Assembly: GCF_001425685.1 (NCBI RefSeq)
Contig: NZ_LMCY01000015.1
Span: 38,404 to 102,403 of the forward strand
Reading direction: 5' to 3'
Origin: Massilia sp. Root335
Lineage (GTDB): Bacteria; Pseudomonadota; Gammaproteobacteria; Burkholderiales; Burkholderiaceae_D
DNA length: 64,000 nt
Of this stretch, positions 1-10,100 are shown piece after piece. A program made the position numbers and the translations under genes. The notes beneath the pieces were generated by a model. It was not told where the DNA came from, did no database searches, and was given only the letters and a program-made list of their open reading frames with translations. Every line of letters begins with the position of its first letter. Position 1 is the first letter of the stretch.

Positions 1-2422
1 GCAAATGCATGCGCCGGAAGTTCCTGAGGGACCGGATCGGGGCGCCGTCGGCCTGGCGCGCCACGTACAGCTGCACGACTTCGTCGCCGTCGCGGTTGCC
101 CGTGTTGCGCACGGCGACGGTCACGTCGACGGCGTCGCCCGCCTCGATCGACCGGCTGGCAACCACCGGCTGTCCATACGCGAACGTCGTATAGCTCAGG
201 CCATAGCCGAACGGGTACAGCGGCGCGCCGCCGAAATAGCGGTAGGTCCGGCCCTTCATGCCGTAGTCGCCGAATGGTGGCAGCTGGTCCGCGGACCGGT
301 AGAACGTCACCGGCAGCCGCCCGGCCGGACTGAAGTCGCCCGCCAGCAGTTCGGCCACCGCCTGGCCGCCCTCGCCGCCCGGATACCAGGCTTCGACGAT
401 GGCGGGAAGATGGGCGTCCGCCCAGTTCACGCTCAGCGCACTGCCGTTCATCAGCACGAGCACCACCGGCTTGCCGGTCGCATGCAGGCGCTCGAGCAGC
501 TGTTGCTGCGGCGCCGGCAGGTCCAGCGTGGTGCGGTCGCCGCCCGCGAAGCCGGGCGCCTTGACACTCATCGCCTCGCCCTCGAAGCGCGCGGTCAGGC
601 CGGCGACGAACACGATCACGTCGGCGTCGTGCGCGGCCGCGAGGGCGAGACCGTCGCTGGCGCTGGGACGGCTCCACTGCAGCCGGTGGTCGCCGCGCGA
701 GCCCTTCTGCATCGCCTCGACGCGGATCTTGTAGACCTGGCCGGCGTTCAGCCGGACGTCGGTGTCGGACGTCGGCCACGCGATGTCCCACACGTCCGCC
801 ACCTGCCTGTCGTCCACGTAGATCCGATAGCCGTTTTCGCCGGAATAGCGGAAGCGGTAGGCGCCGCTGTCGCGCGGACGGAGGTAGCCGGTCCAGCGGA
901 TCGACGTCGCGCGCTCGACGCGCGCCGGCGTGCCCCACGCGACCCGCGCATTGGCGTCGCTGCGCACGGCGGACGGCGTGCCGGCCAGCGTCGTGTTCCC
1001 GTATTCCTCGACCTTCAGCCCGGGCTGGGCGCAGGCCGCGTCCCGGCACAGCAGCGCGTCGGGCACGTCTTCCAGCGGCGGCCCGACCCAGCCCGTGCCT
1101 TCGACGAACGTGACCTGCGACCGGGCGAAACGAGCCTTGATGCCGGCATACACGGTGACCGGCTGCGACGGCGTGCCGTTGTAGTTGCCGACGAGCGGAT
1201 CGACGCTGTCCGCGTTCGGGCCGACGACGAGGATACGGGCGGGTGCCGGTTTGAACGGCAGCACGCCGTCGTTCTTCAGCAGCACCATCGACGCGCGCGC
1301 CGCCCGGAGCGACAGCGCCCGGTGCGCCGGCGTGTCGAAGTCCCCTGCGGAGATGGCGGCGTACGGCCCCGCATCCGGTCCATCCAGCAGGCCGAGGCGC
1401 GCGCGGGCCGCCATCAGGCGGCGCACCGCCGCGTCGAGATCGCGCTCCGCGACGAGGCCCGCGCGGACCGCCTTGACCGTCACCGCGGGATCGGCCGTGT
1501 CGCGCGCACCGGCGGAGCAGAACAGGTCGGTGCCGGCCTTCAGCGCCGCGGCGGCCGCCTGCTCGGGCGTGGCGACGTAGCCGTGGGACTTGGCCTGGTG
1601 GATGTCGGCGATGGCGGCGCAGTCGGACACCACGTGGCCGTCGAATTTCCAGTCGCCGCGCAGCACGTCCTTCAGGTAGTGTGCGTTGGCGCAGGCGGGC
1701 ACGCCGTCGATCGCGTTGTAGGCGCACATGACGGCCTGCGACTTCGCCTCGACGACGGCCGCATGGAAGGCCGGCAGGTAGGTGTCGACGACGTCGTGCG
1801 GCGACGGATGCACGTCCTCGCGGTGGCGGTTCGATTCCGGCCCGCTGTGCACCGCGAAATGCTTGACCGTCGCCACCGTCTTGGGATGTTCCGGGTCGTC
1901 GCCCTGCAGGCCGCGGATGAACGCGACGCCCATGCGCGCCGTCAGGAACGGGTCCTCGCCCCAGGTTTCCTGGCCACGGCCCCAGCGCGGATCGCGGAAG
2001 ATGTTCACGTTCGGCGACCACACGGTCAGCCCCGGACCGGCCGCCAGGCTGCCGTCGGGGCGGCGCCGCGCCGCATACTTGGCGCGGAATTCGGTCGCCG
2101 TCGTGTCCGCGATCTCGCGTACGAGCTGCGTGTCCCACGTCGCCGCCATGCCGATCGCCTGCGGGAACACGGTCGCCTCGCCGGTGCGCGCCACGCCGTG
2201 CAGGCCCTCGTTCCACCAGTTGTAGGCGGGGATGCCCAGGCGCGGGATGGCGGGGGCGCGGTGCTGGATCTGTCCGGCCTTTTCTTCCAGGGTCATCTGC
2301 GACACCAGCCGCGCCGCACGCTGTTCGGCCGCGGTCGGCGCCTGCGCGCAGGCGGCACCCGCCAGCGCAACGAGTCCGCATGCGAAAAGGCGGCGCACCG
2401 CGCCGGCGGGGTGAAACGTCAT
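1..2422 (-). CDS. GH3 beta-glycosidase (beta-glucosidase/beta-xylosidase type) with PA14 insert, 3' end cut by window
   Basis: Secreted family GH3 exo-glycosidase that would trim terminal beta-linked sugars from plant polysaccharide fragments. The ATG at 2422 follows AGGAGA and begins a signal peptide ending near ACAQA. The mature protein opens with a typical GH3 N-terminus (MTLEEKAGQ, then YNWWNEGLHGVAR). The nucleophile motif VVSDC puts the catalytic Asp at residue 267. A PA14-like insertion (YRIYVDDRQVADVWD) is followed by the second GH3 domain (AWYPGGEGGQAVAELL) and the start of a fibronectin-III-like C-terminal domain. About 807 codons are inside the window and the stop lies beyond base 1. 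It is divergent from the pectin methylesterase gene. Family assignment is firm; xyloside versus glucoside specificity cannot be read. Confidence 0.93.
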   Translation of the reverse strand, partial: MTFHPAGAVRRLFACGLVALAGAACAQAPTAAEQRAARLVSQMTLEEKAGQIQHRAPAIPRLGIPAYNWWNEGLHGVARTGEATVFPQAIGMAATWDTQLVREIADTTATEFRAKYAARRRPDGSLAAGPGLTVWSPNVNIFRDPRWGRGQETWGEDPFLTARMGVAFIRGLQGDDPEHPKTVATVKHFAVHSGPESNRHREDVHPSPHDVVDTYLPAFHAAVVEAKSQAVMCAYNAIDGVPACANAHYLKDVLRGDWKFDGHVVSDCAAIADIHQAKSHGYVATPEQAAAAALKAGTDLFCSAGARDTADPAVTVKAVRAGLVAERDLDAAVRRLMAARARLGLLDGPDAGPYAAISAGDFDTPAHRALSLRAARASMVLLKNDGVLPFKPAPARILVVGPNADSVDPLVGNYNGTPSQPVTVYAGIKARFARSQVTFVEGTGWVGPPLEDVPDALLCRDAACAQPGLKVEEYGNTTLAGTPSAVRSDANARVAWGTPARVERATSIRWTGYLRPRDSGAYRFRYSGENGYRIYVDDRQVADVWDIAWPTSDTDVRLNAGQVYKIRVEAMQKGSRGDHRLQWSRPSASDGLALAAAHDADVIVFVAGLTARFEGEAMSVKAPGFAGGDRTTLDLPAPQQQLLERLHATGKPVVLVLMNGSALSVNWADAHLPAIVEAWYPGGEGGQAVAELLAGDFSPAGRLPVTFYRSADQLPPFGDYGMKGRTYRYFGGAPLYPFGYGLSYTTFAYGQPVVASRSIEAGDAVDVTVAVRNTGNRDGDEVVQLYVARQADGAPIRSLRNFRRMHL

Positions 2423-2452
2423 GTCGTGGTCTCCTGTCATCATGGCCGGCCA

Positions 2453-2555
2453 GATGCTAGCAGGGCCGCCATTACGAAAAGGACCAGACGCCATAGCGAT
2501 TCTTGGGAAAACACCACGCCCGCCGCCGCCGCCGCGCCGGCGGTTTGCTAGCATC
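2453..2555. promoter_or_regulatory. Mirrored TGCTAGCATC elements, possible divergent extended -10 boxes
   Basis: The 10-mer TGCTAGCATC occurs on the plus strand at 2546-2555 and, inverted, at 2453-2462. Each copy contains TGC-TAGCAT, which fits an extended -10 box, and each points toward one of the two divergent genes (about 54 nt before the esterase ATG and about 30 nt before the GH3 ATG). No convincing -35 is seen for either. It could equally be a regulator-binding palindrome (GCTAGC core). Confidence 0.4.
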
Positions 2556-2608
2556 GTCCGGTGCCGCCGGCCCCGCCGGCATCCCGACTCCGAACCCTCA
2601 TTCGCCTC

Positions 2609-4969
2609 ATGAAACGACATCGAACCGCCCTCCTCCTCGGCATTGCGCTCTGCACGCGGATCGCGTCCGCCGCCGCTTGCCCGAACGGCGCCCGCGCCTG
2701 CGAAGACTTCGAACACGGCACGCGCCTGCGTGCCGCCGACGGCAGCGCGCCACAACTGCGCCCGCAGCAGGGCAGCACAAACCACGTCCTGCTGTTGCGC
2801 GGCGACGGCCGCCCGCTGCTGCTGCCCGCCGCGCCGCCCACGGGCCCCTATTTCGTCGAAGCGCGCCTGCGTCCGGCCGGCCCGGACGCGACGCCGCGGC
2901 ACGCGTACCTGATCGCACGCTATGCCGACGAACGCAACTGGCTCGGCCTGGCGCTCGCCACCACGCCGGACGGCAAACGGCTCGCGATCGACATCGTGCG
3001 CATGCGGGACGGCCGGGTCACGCGTCTCAAGCAGGGCGGCACGCGGGTCGACGCGCCGGACGCCTTCACCACGCTGCGCCTGGACGTCGACGGCACGGCC
3101 CTGGCGATGTACGTCGACGGGAGCCGCATCAACGGCGTCGACGAGCCGTCGCTGCCGCCCGCGCGCGTGGGCGTGCTGGCGCAGGACGGGGACTTCGAAC
3201 TGGACGACCTGCACGTCGGTGACGTGCGCGTAGGCGACGCCCGCGTCGCGCCGGTGCGCGTCGGCCTGGCGCGCATGTCCGGCCGGCTCGACCTGCAGGC
3301 CGGCGACGCGCCGCAGCGCTACCTCGTGCGCGCGAGCGCGAGCGCGGGCGCGGGCACGGGCGCGGGCGCGACCGGCGCCACGCTGCCGTTTGCCGTCGCG
3401 TCGAGCGCGCCCGACATCGCCACGGCAAGCATGGACGGCGACGCCGTCGTCATCACGCCGCTGCGCGCCGGTGCCGCCACGATCACCGTGTCGAGCGCCG
3501 CGGACAACAACGCCGCCACGACGCTCGCGGTCCGCGTCGGGCCGGTCTTCGCGGCCTCCGACCGGGTCTACGACTTGCGGGGCAAGGCGATGCCGGCGGC
3601 CGGCGCGGCCGACGTCCAGGTCGACACGCCGCTGCGCCTGCGCTTCGACGCCGCACCAAAGCCCGGGCCCGGCGCCTCGGTGCGCATCTTCCGCGCGGCC
3701 GACGACGCGCTGGTCGACGTGCTGCGCCTCGACGGCGACGTCGACGCCATCGGCACGAGCGCGGACGGCCGCCGGCGCGTGGTCCGCTACGATCCGGTCC
3801 GCGTCGACGGGCGCGAGGTGACGATCCGGCCGCACGACGCGCAGCTCGCCTACGGCACCGAATACTATGTGCTGGTCGATGCCAATGCCTTCCCCGGCGC
3901 GCGTCTCGCGGGGCAGCCGTTCGACGGGATCGGCAAGGCCGCGCTCTGGCGTTTCACCACGCGCGCACGCATGCCCACGGCGCGCGACCTGACCGTCGAC
4001 GACGACGGCCCGGCCGATTTCCGCACCGTGCAGGGCGCCCTCGACCACGTGATGCGCAACGTGCCGCGCGCGGCGCCGGTGACGATCCGCGTCGCCGCCG
4101 GCCGCTACGACGGCCTGCTGTACCTGCGCGGCAAGGACAACGTCACCTTGCGCGGCGCGGGCCGCGACGGCACCGTGATCGCGGCCGAAAACAGCGACGG
4201 ACCGAATCCGGGCGCGGGCGGCAGCCAGGACGCGCTGGCGCCGGGCACGAACGGCGGCCGCTCGGTCTTCCTGATCGAGGACGCCGACCTGGTCACGCTC
4301 GACAATCTCAGCGTCGTCAACACGACGTGGCTCGCGAGGACGACCGGCGGCCAGGCCGAAGCGCTGAATTTCGCCAGCGACGGGCGCCTCGTCGCGACCA
4401 ACGCCCGCTTCGCGAGCGAGCAGGACACGATTCTGGTGCGGGGCTATACGTGGTTCTACCGCAGCCTGATCGAAGGGAACGTCGATTTCATCTGGGGCTA
4501 CAGCCCGGCGTCGCTGTTCGAGGACAGCGAGATCCGCACGGTCGGCAACAGCGCCGCCGCCGCGAAGGGCGGCTACATCGTCCAGGCCCGCACGCCGGCG
4601 CGGGCCGACCCGGGCTTCGTCTTCCTGAACAGCCGCATCACGCACGGCCCCGGCCCGGCCGGCAACGACGCGCCGGCCGGCGCGAGCTTCCTGGCGCGCC
4701 CGGGCAGCAGCTGGGACAACGTCAGCTACATCAACTGCCGCATCGACGGCCACATCTCGCCGCGCGGCTGGAGCGGCCAGCCGCGCGGCGGGACCGGCTG
4801 GTTCGAATACAACAGCATGGACATGGCGGGCCAGCCGCTCGATCTCGCCGGCCGCGGCGGCGGGCAGGTGCTGACGGCCGCGCAGGCCGCGCGTTTCTCG
4901 AGCCGCGCCCGCGTGTTCGCGGGATTCGGCGGCGGCAAGGGCTGGAATCCGCAGGCGGCGCGGGAATGA
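2609..4969 (+). CDS. Pectin methylesterase (CE8) with N-terminal accessory domains
   Basis: Removes methyl esters from homogalacturonan, exposing it to lyases and hydrolases; secreted. I place the start at ATG 2609 because it begins a clear signal peptide (MKRHRTALLLGIALCTRIASA); an in-frame ATG at 2561 would add 16 residues ahead of it. Of 786 residues, the first 450 or so are accessory: a LamG-like segment (about 25-210), then Ig-like modules. The pectinesterase beta-helix begins near residue 460 (DDDGPADFRTVQGALDHV). Hallmark motifs are QAEALNF, SEQDTILV and GNVDFIWG, with the nucleophile at Asp626. The usual C-terminal LGRPW is replaced by FLARPGSSW. Family CE8 is secure; the N-terminal domains are unusually long for a pectin methylesterase. 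Confidence 0.9.
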   Translation: MKRHRTALLLGIALCTRIASAAACPNGARACEDFEHGTRLRAADGSAPQLRPQQGSTNHVLLLRGDGRPLLLPAAPPTGPYFVEARLRPAGPDATPRHAYLIARYADERNWLGLALATTPDGKRLAIDIVRMRDGRVTRLKQGGTRVDAPDAFTTLRLDVDGTALAMYVDGSRINGVDEPSLPPARVGVLAQDGDFELDDLHVGDVRVGDARVAPVRVGLARMSGRLDLQAGDAPQRYLVRASASAGAGTGAGATGATLPFAVASSAPDIATASMDGDAVVITPLRAGAATITVSSAADNNAATTLAVRVGPVFAASDRVYDLRGKAMPAAGAADVQVDTPLRLRFDAAPKPGPGASVRIFRAADDALVDVLRLDGDVDAIGTSADGRRRVVRYDPVRVDGREVTIRPHDAQLAYGTEYYVLVDANAFPGARLAGQPFDGIGKAALWRFTTRARMPTARDLTVDDDGPADFRTVQGALDHVMRNVPRAAPVTIRVAAGRYDGLLYLRGKDNVTLRGAGRDGTVIAAENSDGPNPGAGGSQDALAPGTNGGRSVFLIEDADLVTLDNLSVVNTTWLARTTGGQAEALNFASDGRLVATNARFASEQDTILVRGYTWFYRSLIEGNVDFIWGYSPASLFEDSEIRTVGNSAAAAKGGYIVQARTPARADPGFVFLNSRITHGPGPAGNDAPAGASFLARPGSSWDNVSYINCRIDGHISPRGWSGQPRGGTGWFEYNSMDMAGQPLDLAGRGGGQVLTAAQAARFSSRARVFAGFGGGKGWNPQAARE

Positions 4970-5100
4970 CGGCGTGATTGGACCGTGTGCGACCGGATGG
5001 TTCCGGACAAACGATGGCCCGCGCGCCCCCCTGGACGGCGTGATTGGAGCCGATGCGGCCGGATGGTCCCAGTCAAACGATGGCCCGCGCCCCCTGAACC
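4970..5100. repeat. Two-copy imperfect tandem repeat, unit about 66 bp
   Basis: Copy 1 (4970-5035) and copy 2 (5036-5100) both begin CGGCGTGATTGGA and share CCGGATGGT and AAACGATGGCCCGCGC. They sit immediately after the pectinesterase stop, in the gap between convergent genes. Frames through them look repetitive on both strands, so I treat this as non-coding. Confidence 0.75.
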
Positions 5101-5103
5101 GTC

Positions 5104-5123
5104 GCCCCCGCGCAGGCGGGGGC
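5104..5123. terminator. GC-rich perfect hairpin, REP-like, possible bidirectional terminator
   Basis: GCCCCCGC (5104-5111), a four-base loop, then GCGGGGGC (5116-5123). It lies between the convergent pectinesterase and GH43 genes. There is no T-tract. The core resembles the palindromic intergenic repeats common in GC-rich proteobacteria, so it may be a dispersed element rather than a true terminator. Confidence 0.5.
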
Positions 5124-5199
5124 CCAAGTCCGGCGCGTCCACGTAACGTAATCGGGTCCCCGCCAGGGCCAATGCCCAGTCCAGGAACGACGCCGCTCC

Positions 5200-6879
5200 T
5201 CAGTGCGCGGTCACGCGGAAGTAGTCGACGTCCAGGCTCGCACCCGCCCCCGCCGCCTGGCTCCCGACACTGAATAAGCCCATCTGTGCCCCGACCCAGC
5301 GGCCCTTGCTGGCCGTGAACGGCTCGGCCACCGGCACGAAGGCCGTGCCGCCGCTGCGGTACGAGAAGTGCGCCACGCCGCCCTCGCGCATCTCCATGCG
5401 CAGGTCGAGATCCGCGGGGGCGGAGGGCAGCACGACGCGGGTCGATTCCGTGCAACGCACCCTGGCCGGGGTGCAGGTCGTGTAGACGAGCTGCGTCGCG
5501 GCCCCGGCCTGGCGCAGGCCCAGCCAGGCGTACTGCATGCCGTCGAGGATCAGGCCGGCGCGGTCGCCGTCGCGCGCGCCGTTCAGCCGGACATGCGTGT
5601 TGACGACGAAGGCCGGCGCCGGCAGCTTCTGCAACAGGAGCGCCGGCGCGCCGCGCACATAGTCCGCTTCCGGCGCGGGTTGCGTGAACAGGCGCAGATG
5701 GCCCGGGCGCGCGGCCAGCGAATACCAGCCGGCCTGGCTGTTGGCGTTCCACTGCCATTGCAGGCCGAGCGCCGGTCCGTCGAATTCGTCGGACGTCGGC
5801 GGCACCCGGACCGGGCCGCCGGCCACCGGCTTGGCGTGGACGAGCACGGGCTGGCCGGTGCCGGGCTTCGGACCGTCCTCGCCGATCACGGGCCAGCCGT
5901 CCGCCCAGCGCATCGGCTGCAGGTGCACGACGCGGCCGTACGCGCCCTTGTCCTGGAAATGCAGGAACCAGTCCTTGCCGTCCTGCGCCCGCACCCACGC
6001 GCCCTGGTGCGGGCCGTTGACCGGCGTCGTGCCCTGGTCCATCACGGTCCGCACCTCGTACGGTCCGTGGATGCTGCGCGAGCGGAACACCGCCTGCCAG
6101 CCCTCCTCGACCCCACCGGCCGGCGCGAACACGTAGTACCAGCCGTTTTCCTTGTACAGCTTGGGGCCCTCCAGCGTGCGGTAGCCGGGCAGCTTGTTGC
6201 CGTCGATGATGGTGGCGCCCGCGTCGTCGAGCAGGCGGCTGCCGTCCGGCGCCATGCTGCGCAGGGTCAAGAGGTTGTTGATGCCGGCGCGGCTTCTGGC
6301 CCAGCCGTGCAGCAGGTAGGCCTTGCCGTCGTCGTCCCACAGCGGCGTCGGATCGATGATGCCCTTGCCCGGCAGGAGCAGGTGCGGCGCGCTCCACGGC
6401 CCCGTGAAGCGCTCGGCCGTGGTGACGAAAATGCCGAGGTCCGGGTCCGGGTAGAAGATCCAGAATTTGCCGTCGTGCCAGCGCAGGCACGGCGCCCACA
6501 CGCCGTCGCCGAGGCGCGGCACGGCGAAGCGCTCGGCCGGCACGAGGTTGGGCAGCGCGTGGCCGACCAGTTCCCAGTTCACCAGGTCCTTCGACTGCAG
6601 CAACGGCAGTCCGGGCGCGCTGTTGAAACTCGACGAGGTCAGGTAGTAGGTGTCGCCGACGCGGATCGCGTCCGGGTCCGAATAATCGGCATGCAGCACC
6701 GGATTCCGGTAGCGGCCGTCGCCCAGGTCGGCCACCCAGGGTTCGTCGGCGCCCGGCGGCCGGGCGGCGGGCGCCGACTGGCACCCGGCCGCCAGCACGG
6801 CCAGCAGGACGGCGCCGGCGATGCGGCCGGAGGTGGCGAAATGCCCGTGCGGCGAGCGGAATGGAAATGGTGTGGACAT
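5200..6879 (-). CDS. GH43 lipoprotein, beta-xylosidase/alpha-L-arabinofuranosidase type
   Basis: Five-bladed beta-propeller hydrolase acting on arabinoxylan, arabinan or xylo-oligosaccharides, predicted to be lipid-anchored (lipobox LAAGC, Cys33). The GH43 domain spans about 57-370: RNPVLHADYSDPDAI carries the catalytic base (Asp68), IDPTPLWDDDG the middle Asp, and LEGPKLYKENGWYYVF the acid Glu. Residues 380-559 form a concanavalin-like C-terminal domain, as in two-domain GH43 enzymes. The ATG at 6879 is preceded by AAGGAGA. It diverges from the TonB receptor operon and shares a regulatory gap with it. The exact pentose specificity cannot be told by reading. Confidence 0.92.
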   Translation of the reverse strand: MSTPFPFRSPHGHFATSGRIAGAVLLAVLAAGCQSAPAARPPGADEPWVADLGDGRYRNPVLHADYSDPDAIRVGDTYYLTSSSFNSAPGLPLLQSKDLVNWELVGHALPNLVPAERFAVPRLGDGVWAPCLRWHDGKFWIFYPDPDLGIFVTTAERFTGPWSAPHLLLPGKGIIDPTPLWDDDGKAYLLHGWARSRAGINNLLTLRSMAPDGSRLLDDAGATIIDGNKLPGYRTLEGPKLYKENGWYYVFAPAGGVEEGWQAVFRSRSIHGPYEVRTVMDQGTTPVNGPHQGAWVRAQDGKDWFLHFQDKGAYGRVVHLQPMRWADGWPVIGEDGPKPGTGQPVLVHAKPVAGGPVRVPPTSDEFDGPALGLQWQWNANSQAGWYSLAARPGHLRLFTQPAPEADYVRGAPALLLQKLPAPAFVVNTHVRLNGARDGDRAGLILDGMQYAWLGLRQAGAATQLVYTTCTPARVRCTESTRVVLPSAPADLDLRMEMREGGVAHFSYRSGGTAFVPVAEPFTASKGRWVGAQMGLFSVGSQAAGAGASLDVDYFRVTAH

Positions 6880-6965
6880 GCTGCTGCGTCTCCTTGCGTG
6901 TTGTCGGTGTGGCGGAACTGGCCGGTCCAGCCAGTTTTACATCAAAAGGTTAGCAGAGCAAAATC

Positions 6966-7000
6966 TGGACCGACCAATTCATTAAATTGGTCTGCCAATA
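6966..7000. promoter_or_regulatory. Putative GntR/FadR-family (ExuR/UxuR-like) operator cluster
   Basis: Within the GH43/TonB-receptor gap, 6984-7000 reads AAATTGGTCTGCCAATA. This is close to the enterobacterial ExuR/UxuR consensus AAATTGGTATACCAATTT as I remember it, and contains a perfect TTGG-N4-CCAA. A second half-related element, TGGACCGACCA, lies at 6966-6976. Together they also make an inverted repeat (GACCAATT 6972-6979, AATTGGTC 6985-6992). A uronate-responsive regulator would make sense for a pectin locus; no such regulator gene is in the window. Confidence 0.45.
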
Positions 7001-7144
7001 ATCACAATGTGGTTTGGTGAGTTTCACAACGGTCCAACCCGACTCCTCGCTTAATCTATGTCCGACCGCCGGATCTGGTACGCAATATATAACGTACACA
7101 TCGCCAGCCGCGGAAAGAACGCATACCTACAATGGAGACCTATC

Positions 7145-10100
7145 GTGAGAGAGAGCACATCATATCCGCTGCGGCCGAAGCGCCTGAGCCTGGCCGTGTC
7201 GCTGGCCCTGGCTTCGCTGATCGTCAGCAGCGCCGCCGTGGCGCAGGAGAACCCGGCGCCGGCCGGGGACGGCGCCAGCGGCGAGAAAATCGCCCGGGTG
7301 GTGGTGAGCGCGACCCGCGCCTCGCAGCAATCGAGCATCGACCGCAAGAAGAACGCGGCCACCGCGATCGATTCGATCGTCGCCGAGGACGTCGGCTCGC
7401 TGCCGGACCGGAACGTCGGCGAGGCGATCTCGCGCATGTCGGGCATCGCGCTGGACCGGGGCGACTACGGCGAAGGCGTCAGCGTCGCCGTGCGCGGCAA
7501 TTCGGCCGACCTGACCCGCGTCGAGATCGACGGCCAGGGCGTGCAATCGGCGGGCGGCGCCGACATGGGCGGCAACAGCGGCGCCAGCGGCCGCGCCGTC
7601 GAGTTCCGCCAGCTGTCGTCCGACCTGATCAAGAGCGTGGACGTGGTCAAGGGCTCGACGGCCGACATGACCGAGGGCTCGCTGGGCGGCGGCATCATCA
7701 TCAAGACGCGCACCGGCCTCGATTTCAAGAAGCCCTTCGCGTCGGTGCGCGTGGCCGCGTCGCAAACGTCGCTGAACAAAAAATGGAAGCCGGATGCAAA
7801 CCTGATCCTGGCGGACAAATTCCTCGACGGGCGCCTGGGCCTGCTGCTCAACGCATCGTCGACGACGCTGGCGAACGAGTCGCACTCGCAGCAGAACGCC
7901 TTCAGCGCGCTGCAGGGCTATTACCGCGTGGCCGACTTCGACAATTCGCCGCAGAAGACCTTCAGCTTCCTGCCCGCCACGCTGAACCGGGCCGACGCCA
8001 GCGTGGACCAGCCGCTGCTGCAATCGCCGCTGACCGGCGGCGGCTTCTTCAACTCGGCGACGCCGCTGTCGGTGCTGACCCAGTCGGCGGCCGCGCGCAC
8101 CAAGGCCGACTGCTACGCCGCCTTCCCGGCCATCGCCGCCGCCCAGCTGAACACGATCGCGTCGAACAGCCGCAACGCGGCCCAGTCCCAGCGCGGGAAC
8201 GAGCTGGCGACCTGCCTGAACCAGTGGAACGACTACACGCCGTCGAACGTGCGCTACTTCGTCAAGCGCGAGATCGACAGGCGCCAGGACCTGGACCTGC
8301 GCGCCGACTTCAAGGTCGACAACCACCTGACCGTCTACGCCAAGGGCAGCTACAACCGCCGCCGCGACGACATGTCGCAGCTCACCTACACGCTCGGCAA
8401 CGTGCTGACCAACACCGGCACGACGATCAGCCCGGCCTTTACCGGCCGGCCGTACGTCGACGACACCGCGGCCGGCGTGCGCAACGCGGTGCCGGGTTCC
8501 GGCTACTACCTGTACGACACCCCGACCACGCGCAGCAACGGCTATCCGCTGGCGGGCACCGTCGTCAACATCGTGCCCGGCTCGATCGTCGCCGACGCCA
8601 ACCACCACCTGACGTCGTACCAGATCACCGACGGCCAGGCGACCACCGACCAGTTGCACGACATCGCCGACATCACGGCGAAATACTTCCAGCTGGGTGG
8701 CACCTACCGGAACGGCGGCCTCACCGCGGAATTCTTCGTCGGCGACGCGCGCTCGGATTTCCAGCGCGCCCAGAAGCGCATCAGCTTCACCAATTTCTAC
8801 GGCCCGACCACGATGTCGGTCCTGCCGAACGGATTGTGGACCTACACCTTCCCCGGCAGCGGCTTCAATCAGGCCGATCCGGCCCAGTACGTGCGCGTGT
8901 TCCCGGCCACCGGCAACACCGCCGCGCAGCCGCTCGGCCCCCTCAACACGCGCGCCGCGCCGGCGTACACGATCGCGCAACAGCCGCTGCTGAGCTCTTC
9001 GTCGCCGCGCACCGAGGCGTTCTGGAACCCGCAGATCCGCGCCACCGAGGAGCGCACCGCCAAGCTCGATCTCGCGTGGGCGACGCCGGAGTCGGTCCCG
9101 TTCTTCAAGCGCTTCAAGGCCGGCTTCAACCTGCGCGACAACCGCGTCGACAACTGGAATCCGGGCGACGGCAACAGCGGCGGCATCGTGCTGCAGGCGG
9201 CGAACGGCACCTATGGCCAGCCGGGCTACCAGGCGCCGATCGTGCTCCCGACCCCGATCGCCCGCGACGTGGTCCAGGCCTGCCAGGACACCCCGGGCTC
9301 GCTGGGCCCAGGCGGCAAGCCGTGCCAGTACGGCTATGTATCGAACCCCGACCCGCGCCTGGCCCTGAACGGCACGACGCAACTGACGCCGCAGCAGTTC
9401 CAGGACCTCGTATCGCAGGTCCTGACCGGCAAGGCCACGTCGACCCAGTTGTTCAGCGGCGCCAGCGGACGCCCGGCCGGCATGCTCGACAACTGGACCC
9501 AGATCGACGTCGAGAAAGCCTTCGGCCTGATCGGCGCGCCCAACAACAATTACGACTGCGTCAAGCACTGCACCGCCAACGACGGCAAGGTCTACGACCA
9601 GCCGGTGCAGAAGCTCAAGGAACGCACGCAGGCGTTCTACATCATGGGCGACTTCGGCATCGACCACATCCCGTTCACCGATCGCGCCCTGCCGTTCGGC
9701 TGGGAGATCGACGGCAACCTGGGGTACCGCTTCGTGCGCACGAAGGTCAGCGGCCTCGGGATGATGACGCTGAGCTCCATCACCCCTACCGCGTCCTACG
9801 ACCCGCTCAACCCGACCGCGCCGGGCGGCACCGTCACCAACACGTACATCCGCAACACCGCCGTCAACGCCAGCACCACCGACTTCCTGCCGACGTACAA
9901 CCTGGCGATGTGGATGGTCCCGGACAAGCTGGTCGTGCGCTACAGCCGCGCGCGCACCGTGGCGCGGCCGCCGATCACGCAGCTTCTGCCGGCCGGCACC
10001 TGCATCTACGACGAGACGCTGGCCGTGGGCGGCGAAGTCGCCCAGCGCTGCAGCGGCACGCTCGGCAACCCAGCCCTGCAGGCGCAGAAGAACCTCAACC

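Noticed and set aside
5..2551. 848-codon open frame on the plus strand opposite the GH3 gene
   Set aside because: Arg/His/Val-rich shadow with no family motif; the opposite strand encodes a clear GH3 enzyme. High GC leaves many antisense frames open.
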